Program-made: the position numbers and the translations under genes | Shown here: piece by piece, positions 53,399 to 59,335 of the stretch | Position numbering within the stretch: the stretch's first letter is position 1 | How the letters are laid out: the number at the start of each line of letters is the position of its first letter | From: Chara braunii | Taxonomy: Eukaryota; Streptophyta; Charophyceae; Charales; Characeae | DNA: 59,335 nt | Reading direction: 5' to 3' | NCBI GenBank assembly: GCA_003427395.1 | Contig: BFEA01000009.1 | Coordinates: forward strand, 4,549,105 to 4,608,439 | Notes under the pieces: model-generated | Told to the model about the DNA's origin: nothing | The model's input: the letters and a program-made list of their open reading frames with translations, nothing else | The model's database searches: none

Positions 53399-53404
53399 GG
53401 TCCG

Positions 53405-54250
53405 GACAGATGAGCGTACGAAGCATCATTTGAGCGGTTTGATGTGCCCGCTCCGTTTGCCCGTCCGTCTATGGATGCCGAACCGAACTTGGTTTCATCT
53501 TCGTGCCGGACTCCTGCATGAGAGAAGTCCAAAACGTCGACATGAAGTGAGTGTCGCGGTCACTGACTATGTCTTCCGGTACACCGTGGCCGCAAATCCA
53601 AGCGGTGTGCAACAGGCGTGCCAGCTCGGGAGTCGTGGAGTAGTACTTCCAAGGGAGAAAACGCGCATGCTTACTCAAACGGTCCACAACCGTGAGGATG
53701 CCGTCGTGCCCGAGGCGATCGCGGGGAAATGGTCCGGTGACATCCATGGCAATGGAGAGGCGGGGTTCCCGTGGGATAGGCATCGGGCGCAACTTGCCGT
53801 GGGGGTTGCGATTGCGGGGCTTCCTTCGTCGGCAAACTTCGCAAGAGTCGCAATACCGAGTGACATCGGTAATGAGGTCGGGCCATCGGAATCGTTGTCG
53901 AAGCCGTGCAATAGTGCGGTTGACTCCGAAATGGCCGGCGAGTCGCGAGTCATGGTACTCCCCGAGAAGGAGAGTCCCGAAGACGACGGTCTCGTGGGAC
54001 ACACAATAAGTCCTTGCCTCTCGAGTGGAGGAGCAAGTACCCGTCGGCAATGCGATAGTGGCTGGCCGACGGGTGATCCGAAGATAGTTGCGCATACAAC
54101 GTGGCGAGGTCTGGATCAGACTCATAGCCCCGGATGAAGTGTCGCTGGAGTTCCTCGTCGAATGCGAAGGCATGATGTGTCATGGGGCAAAGATCGGGTC
54201 TTCGCGAGAGTGCATCTGCCGCGCAATTGGAGAGGCCGGGAGATGTTTTG
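53405..54250 (-). pseudogene. pol: Element D integrase N-terminal half (upstream of insertion)
   Basis: The frame beginning near 54250 gives ADALSRRPD (RNase H end), then a linker with MTHHAFAFDEELQRHFIRGY. A frameshift at about 53960-54000 leads to EYHDSRLAGHFGVNRTI and CDSCEVCRRRK (HHCC zinc site). The core has SIAMDVTGPFP (Asp) and IVSDRDTHFM (Asp). Then HP, TAG at about 53468, and TDGQTERAHQ (Glu). The core acidic residues are all encoded. The break at 53405 is the insertion point. Confidence 0.88.
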
Positions 54251-56590
54251 GTGTGAAGTCAAATTGGTCGATGAAGTACATCCATCGTCCGATCGTGCTG
54301 CTCACCGTATCCTGCGTCTTGTAGTAGGTCAATGGGTTGTTGTCCGTGACCCATGTGAACCTACGACGCCCAAGGAGGAAGTGCCGCCATCGCTTGAGAG
54401 CCATCATGAACGCGAGCAGCTCCTTCTTCCTTGCATCATCAAGCGAATTGATGGGAGACACTTTGTGGCTGAAATACTCCACAGGGTGCCAGTTGTCGCC
54501 ATCCTGTTGTTCCAAGACTGCCCCAATGCCATAGCCGGAAGGGTCCGTTGTCACTCTCGTAGGCAGGGTGGGGTCATAGATGCTAAGGACGGGTGCCATG
54601 AGCATGGCCGTCTTGAGTGCTTGGAATGACCAGCGTGCGTCGTCATCGAATATGAATGGCACCTTTGGCGATTGTAATCTCATCATAGGTGCAACAATCC
54701 TCGAGTACCCGATGATGAATCGTTGATAGTAACCCGCCAACCCCATGAATGAACGAACGTCCGTGGTGTTGGTGGGCTCGTGCCGTACGCGGAGGGCCTC
54801 GATCTTGTCCGCAAGCGCACGGATGCCTTGCGGCGTCACATAATGTCCCAAGTACTCCAGCTCCTGCCGCGTGAATTCGCATTTGTCGCGGTTGGGTTTG
54901 TACTTGGCTTGTCGTAGCCGCTCCAAAACGGTGCGCAAGTGCTCCACATGCTCGTCCAAACTCCGACTGTACACCAAAATGTCATAGAGGTAGATAAGTA
55001 CGAATCGATCCAGCATGTGCCGGAACTCCGTTGTCATAGCCGCTTGGAAAGTGGTCGGGGCATTCGTAAGGCCAAATGGCATAACCAGCCATTCAAAATG
55101 CCCATATCGCGTCTTAAACCCGGTCTTGTAGCGGTCCTCCTGCCGAATCTCGAGTTGGTGATATCCCGACTCGAGGTCAAGTTTGGAGAAGAACTTGGCG
55201 CCGCCCAGCCGTTCGAGAAGGTCGTCGATGCGTGGAAGAGGGCCGACGTTTCTGATCGTTTGCGCGTTGAGCTTGCGATAATCGATGCACAATCGCAAAT
55301 CCTTGTTCTTCTTCCGGACGAAGAGAACGGGAGGACTGTATGGCGATGAGCTAGGCCGAATCCAGCCTTTCTTTAGAAGGTCGTCGAGTTGTGCCCGTAG
55401 CACACTTAACTCTTCCTTGCTCATTCGGTAGATGCAACCGTGCGGAGGTACAACACTGTCCTCAAGGATGATCTCGTGGCGGATGGGCCGATCCGGTACG
55501 ACTCCGTGCAGGCCTTCGAACACGTCGCCGTAGGCGTCGAGAAGCTCGGTGATGCATGGGTCCGAAGATGAGTCCGTCGATAAAGCGTCATGGTGCGGGA
55601 GGGCGTGGAGAAAACACACCCCCATCTCCTCGATGTCGTCTCTGATGATGGAAGCTCGCATGCTTGCGGCGGACACCACGTGGCAGCTGATCGAAGGGTG
55701 AGGAGGAGCCACCGTGCATGGGACTAATACTCCGTTCCGATCACGAACGTGAATGGTGCGGCGGTAGAAGTTCACCGGGTGATCCTCGCTTCGCAGCCAT
55801 GACATGCCCAAGATCATGTCGAATTTGGTGTCCAAAATATCGAAGGACACCGCCTCGCTTGCATGCGGGGCAAAGTACACGGGGACGTCATTTATGCACC
55901 GGTCTATTAACTTGTGCGTGTGACCGTCCGCCAACGTGACTTGCGTAGGTTGGGACTTCCTCCGGACGCGTGGGCCAAGGCCGACGCGTACCATAAAGTC
56001 CTGGCTCATGTAGTTGCGAGATGCTCCGCAATCGATCAAAGCGGTGCAGGTCGCCTCTCCGATCTGAATGCGTACATATAACAATGGTGCGTCGATGTCG
56101 TCGTACCGTTGTGTCTTGAACTCGCGGTCAATCTTCGCAATGTAGGCGTGAAGGTCGACAACCTCTACTCCGGCGTCCATCAACGGAGTTGGTACTGCAG
56201 TGTGCAAGTAATCCCGCAATTGTGCCATGAGCATGTTGCGATGCGATTTCGGCAATCGACCGGACCGAGGAAGGGACATCCATTGGAAGTCCACAAACGT
56301 CAACGGGTCGAGCTCTTCAAGTCTTGACCATGTCGTCGAATCCCCGACGATAGATGGCGGCGAAGCTGCCGACTCGATTGCCGATGGTAGTGAAACCGTG
56401 CATGCAGATTGTTGCACGTGGAGCGGTTGGTCCAACGGTGGGACCAAGTGGACAGCATAGTCCTCGTAAGTGTTCCGAGAACTTGCGACATTCGAATCCT
56501 CCCCAGATGTGTAGGAGGCCGCTAGCAAGGCGACTGAATCTGGTGGAGTGAGAGGTGGAGTTGCCTCACCTCCCACGGAACTCAGTTTCC
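54180..56590 (-). pseudogene. pol: Element D protease, reverse transcriptase and RNase H
   Basis: Most of an 850-residue open frame (to 56732; the first 45 or so residues are out of the true frame). Protease: CTALIDCGASRNYMS, with DCG in place of DSG, and DMILGMSWLRSEDHPV. RT: LRLCIDYRKLN, KFFSKLDLESGYHQLEIRQE, WLVMPFGLTNAPTTFQAAM, then IYLYDILVYS (about 54990-55019), in which the first Asp of the YLDD catalytic box is Tyr. RNase H: RVTTDPSGYGIGAVLEQ, ELLAFMMALKRWRHFLLG, WVTDNNPLTY. A frameshift near 54240 puts the final ADALSRRPD in another frame. The missing RT Asp alone would abolish polymerase activity. Confidence 0.92.
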
Positions 56591-56710
56591 CGAGTTGATA
56601 CGAGGTCGAACATCCTCCTTGCCTTGATCCAGGCATTGGGAGGTCTTGTGCTTGGTGCTGTTGCACCAATAGCAGCAGCCATAGCGGCCGCGCCACTTGT
56701 ATTCTGCCTC
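56591..56710 (-). pseudogene. gag: Element D nucleocapsid zinc knuckle
   Basis: In the frame different from the pol ORF, the complement encodes RYGCCYWCNSTKHKTSQC, a CX2CX4HX4C knuckle with all four ligands. It lies between the gag frame, which stops at 56900, and protease, so at least one frame change is needed on either side. Confidence 0.7.
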
Positions 56711-56899
56711 GGTCAAGTGAAACTTGAGCCATGGTGCTGGCTATCCGTTTCCGGCCGGCGATGCGGTTTTCGCCTTCCCGTTCCCTCAGGACTTGTTGTT
56801 GCTTCGCGGCTGGACAGCAGCCACCTGATCTCCCTCACGTGATGCTTGGGTGGCTGTCGGGTCTTCCACAATGTTGTCCGATTGGACTGCAGCGACATG

Positions 56900-58339
56900 C
56901 TACGGACGCGGACCAGTTTTCACCTTCTCCACATAGGTTGGCTGCCATGCTGATCTCTCGTGTGCAGTTGCCCTATTGGTCTTGATGATCTCCCTTGCCT
57001 TGTCGACGATTTCGGCGAAGGTCATGTATTGCTCGCGATCACCAAGTGCAAGGCTCAAGGCGGCACATGACCGGTTGTAGAACTCGCGGCGCAGATGCGA
57101 AAATGGCAATTCAAGATTGGGCGTTGCCGCGATCTTTTGCCATTCCGTGAGCCAGTCACGTGTTGCTGTGTTGCCTTGCGTCATAGCGAAGAGGCGGTTG
57201 ATGGCGAGCGTCGGGGCGTCGTCCACGATGAACCGCTTCTTCCATAGCCGTATTAACTCTTCCCAAGAGATCTTATCTTTCAGATCTGCGACGTCGACGC
57301 CGTGGACGGTTGCCAGGTGGCTCAACCAGATCTGGCATCCGCCCTTTGAGTTGAGGAACAGGGCGCCGATGTACGCGTGCTTGGCGATGAACAGAATCCG
57401 AAGTTGCGTTGTAAAGCCCTCCCACCAGAGGACCAGGTCTTGATGCGTATAATCATCGAACTTCTCGATTTGGAATGTCGACATCTTGTAATGCTGCGCG
57501 GTGTTGCCATCTTTGTTAGGCAGCTGCAGTTGCTGAACCTCGGTCTTCAAGGTGTCCGGCTGGTTGCTGATGGTGGCTGGTACAACGAAGGTACTGATGT
57601 CGCCGAGCATTGCGACTACGTGGTCAACTCGTTCCTCCAGTTGGCGGGCAGAGGGTGCACTGCTGGACTCGCCAGCCTCCGATCTTGGTGCAGTTTGCTC
57701 CAAGTCCTGTACACAGGAATCAAGTGCACGTGCTGCATCCTCGTGCTGAGCCTTGTGGTTCTGTACGGCCCGCTGGAGGTTCGCCAACTCGAACTACAGG
57801 TGGTTACAAGTGTAAACCAACCTAGTCACGAGTTTGGCCATGAATTCCTTGTGCTGCTCTTCCGGTGTCGTGTCGTCGTGCTCCTCGGATGGTTCAAAGT
57901 GCCAAAACTTGAGCTTTTCTATGCTGGTGGCCGCATACCGATGTAGCAGATCCTGGGCCTCCTTGCGGCGTGCCTGAGTATCTGCTTCAGCTTCGGCTTG
58001 AAGTCGCTGCTTCTCAATTGTTGCCGCCGCTTCAGCCTGTAGGCAGACAGCCTCGGCTGCCACCTGGCGCTGTTCCTCAGCCTCGATCAGTGCGAGCTGA
58101 GTCTGGAACCGCTGTTTGTACTTGGCAATGGACTCGTTGGCCAGTTGGCCTGGCATGCCCAAAGCTGAGCCCGTCATGGTGGCGGGGCACTGCTGACGTG
58201 GTACTGTTGCTGACGTGGCACTGCTAACGTGGCACTGTTGCTGACGTGGCACTGCTGCTGTGGCACTGTTGCTGACGTGGCACTGTTGACGTGGCACTGT
58301 TGCTGACGTGGCACTGTACCAACCCGGAAATGCATGCAA
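56900..58339 (-). pseudogene. gag: Element D gag capsid region, one in-frame stop
   Basis: One frame runs from 58339 to 56900 with a single TAG at about 57794. The N-terminal part is repetitive (Ser/Ala/Gln/Val, from the 17-bp minisatellite) and then strongly helical (QRFQTQLALIEAEEQRQVAA and KQRLQAEAEADTQARRKEAQ), probably coiled coil. The second part has YTHQDLVLWWEGFTTQLRIL, GCQIWLSHLATVHG, SWEELIRLWKKRFIVDDAP and REFYNRSCAALSLAL, typical of retrotransposon capsid. There is no upstream ATG choice I can defend. Confidence 0.85.
58194..58318. repeat. 17/18-bp minisatellite at the start of element D gag
   Basis: Seven or so units of GTTGCTGACGTGGCACT with small losses. It lies in the gag frame and would encode repeated Ser/Ala/Thr/Val-Pro-Arg-Gln-Gln peptide. 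Confidence 0.8.
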
Positions 58340-58399
58340 AGGGGTGGGTGGGAGGGAAAACGCAGGTAGGTAACCAACCCAACAATACTTTCCTCCCGG

Positions 58400-59065
58400 C
58401 CCTAATCAACAGATAAATAAATAAAAAAATAAAAAAGAGGGCTACTTCCTTTTTTTTTTTTTTTGTATATGTGTCGATCTGTTATGGTTGAGGCATGTCA
58501 TAAGAGTACTATGAGCGAGATCTAGGCTAGGTTCCGCAAAGTTTCGGCTTTTACAAAATGCGATCTTGAAATTTTTTTTTTGCGAAATAGAGTAGAGATG
58601 CGATTTTCAGAAAAGAACTAAATCCAGTTTCTGAGATATGGCAACCTCCTAATATGCCTAACGAAATGCTGGTAGGCTTCGCAAGATTTCGGTTTTCAAA
58701 AAAATTGCGAGATAGAATGGAGATTCGATTTTCAGAAAAGAATAAATCCGGTTTCCGAGATTATGACCACTTCTATCGTTATCCTAATATGCCTAGAACA
58801 CGAAATGTTAACATCAGAAATTTTCAGCTATGTATGCAAATATCAGAGAAACGAAATGCTACTATCAGGAATTTTCACATAAAAACGAAATGCGATTATC
58901 AGAAATTTTCAGATATTTGTTGCGTGAAAACGAAATACTAATATCAGAAATTCCAGGTAAAACGAAATGCGATTATCAGAAATTTTCAGATAGTTGTTGC
59001 GAGAAAAAAAATTTCAAAGATTTGACGATGGCTACTTGATTGAGCGGGTCCTCTGAATGAGAGGT
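58400..59065 (-). repeat. Element D leader with ACGAAATGC...CAGAAATTTTCA repeats
   Basis: Between the primer site and gag, a unit with ACGAAATGCGATTATCAG and AAATTTTCAGAT recurs at about 58799, 58850, 58886, 58926 and 58963, about 32-50 bp apart. Related but older text (GATTCGATTTTCAGAAAAGA) occurs near 58600 and 58730. No ORF is supported; this is 5' untranslated leader. Confidence 0.7.
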
Positions 59066-59079
59066 CCGCTCCGATACCA
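59064..59079 (-). promoter_or_regulatory. Element D primer binding site (initiator tRNA-Met type)
   Basis: The complement reads TGGTATCGGAGCGGAC and starts three bases inside the LTR end. TGGTATCAGAGC is the usual site complementary to plant initiator tRNA-Met; one base differs. It fixes the orientation of the element as minus. Confidence 0.75.
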
Positions 59080-59082
59080 AAC

Positions 59083-59335
59083 TGTTGCATACTGTAACGG
59101 TGCAGACCAGAACAAGAACCGACCTCTCAATACAAAGTACAAGATAGCATAGCGGAAGACTTAGATACCAATGATCCGAACAATCAATATTGCAATGCAG
59201 CCCCGAACATACATCATCATCATCATTCCATGGTGTGAAGGGGTCTGGCGCTCACACAGGAAGAATGCGCCAGCCCCAACCATACACAGACGAAGAAGAG
59301 GGGGGTTAGACGAAGAAGAGGGGAAGATGGGAATG
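59083..59335 (-). repeat. Element D 5' LTR (partial, cut by window end)
   Basis: 253 bp identical to 43821-44073 except for two G/A differences (CTCGATAC/CTCAATAC and GATAGCGTAG/GATAGCATAG). Both look like CpG deaminations. Confidence 0.9.

Larger units (their letters stand above)
45889..53404. mobile_element. Unclassified 7.5-kb insertion with 6-bp target duplication
   Basis: GGTCCG occurs at 45889-45894 and 53399-53404, precisely at the break in integrase. The inserted DNA (45895-53398) starts ACACTACTC and ends AATCTTTCT. It lacks TG...CA ends, terminal inverted repeats and any RT, transposase or integrase motif that I can see. A 6-bp duplication fits some LTR elements and Mavericks, but neither end fits. 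It contains hairpins, a satellite, a hairpin array, CAG-rich and CT-rich DNA, so it may be a non-autonomous carrier or a composite. Confidence 0.7.
43821..59335 (-). mobile_element. Element D: young chromovirus on the minus strand
   Basis: The left LTR starts at 43821 and the right LTR at 59083. The comparable 253 bp (43821-44073 against 59083-59335) differ at two sites, so the insertion is recent. Read on the minus strand the order is 5' LTR (cut by the window end), primer site, gag, protease-RT-RNase H, integrase, chromodomain, polypurine tract and 3' LTR. A 7.5-kb foreign insertion splits integrase. Despite its youth the copy has frameshifts and a lost RT catalytic residue. Confidence 0.9.

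Noticed and set aside
57377-57946. 189-residue + strand frame over element D gag
   Set aside because: It is antisense to a clear gag ORF, and its translation has no recognisable motif.

Overview
The window is eukaryotic nuclear DNA made almost entirely of transposable elements. It has three Ty3/gypsy LTR retrotransposons, several foldback or MITE-like elements, minisatellites and simple repeats, two long N gaps and some assembly artefacts. I found no intact host protein gene, rRNA or functional tRNA. A tRNA-Asp-type primer site of the kind used by plant Tat/Athila elements, two chromodomain-bearing gypsy elements and a Tourist-like MITE point to a streptophyte plant. The pol wording of element C reminds me of charophyte algae such as Chara, but that is from memory and not tested.

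Layout. 1-4.8 kb: GC-rich repeat DNA with a 53-bp minisatellite (1828-2255) and a false 104-bp duplication around a single N (3067). 4.83-28.74 kb: element A, an apparently giant (about 24 kb) decayed retrotransposon. It has about 2.5-kb LTRs (4831-7354; 26199-28738), a primer binding site at 7359, a leader carrying repeated copies of an unknown protein family, gag-pol (12.65-18.4 kb), and a long 3' region with a GC-richer block of foreign appearance (about 20.1-24.95 kb). A tandem mate-pair adapter (9563-9600) lies in the leader. 28.74-32.1 kb: element C, a 5'-truncated chromovirus on the + strand, ending at a gap. 32.4-43.8 kb: non-coding accessory DNA rich in inverted repeats: a tRNA-like SINE head, hammerhead-like motifs next to TA repeats, several foldback families and a TAA-flanked MITE. 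43.82-59.34 kb: element D, a young minus-strand chromovirus whose two LTRs differ at only 2 of 253 comparable sites. Its integrase is split by a 7.5-kb insertion (45895-53398) flanked by the 6-bp duplication GGTCCG.

Two signals look most worth following. First, element A carries a family of paralogous ORFs (VLT...YV family) in both LTRs and again at 7.7, 10.5, 11.0, 11.5 and about 12.0-12.6 kb, just upstream of gag. Second, inside the insertion in D there is an array of six hairpins (48314-48979) with an almost invariant 20-nt loop and stems that differ from copy to copy yet stay complementary. It sits beside a dimeric satellite (47341-48020) and a run of four strong hairpins (46632-46779).

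All three retrotransposons are broken by stops, frameshifts or lost catalytic residues. They could move only if helped in trans.
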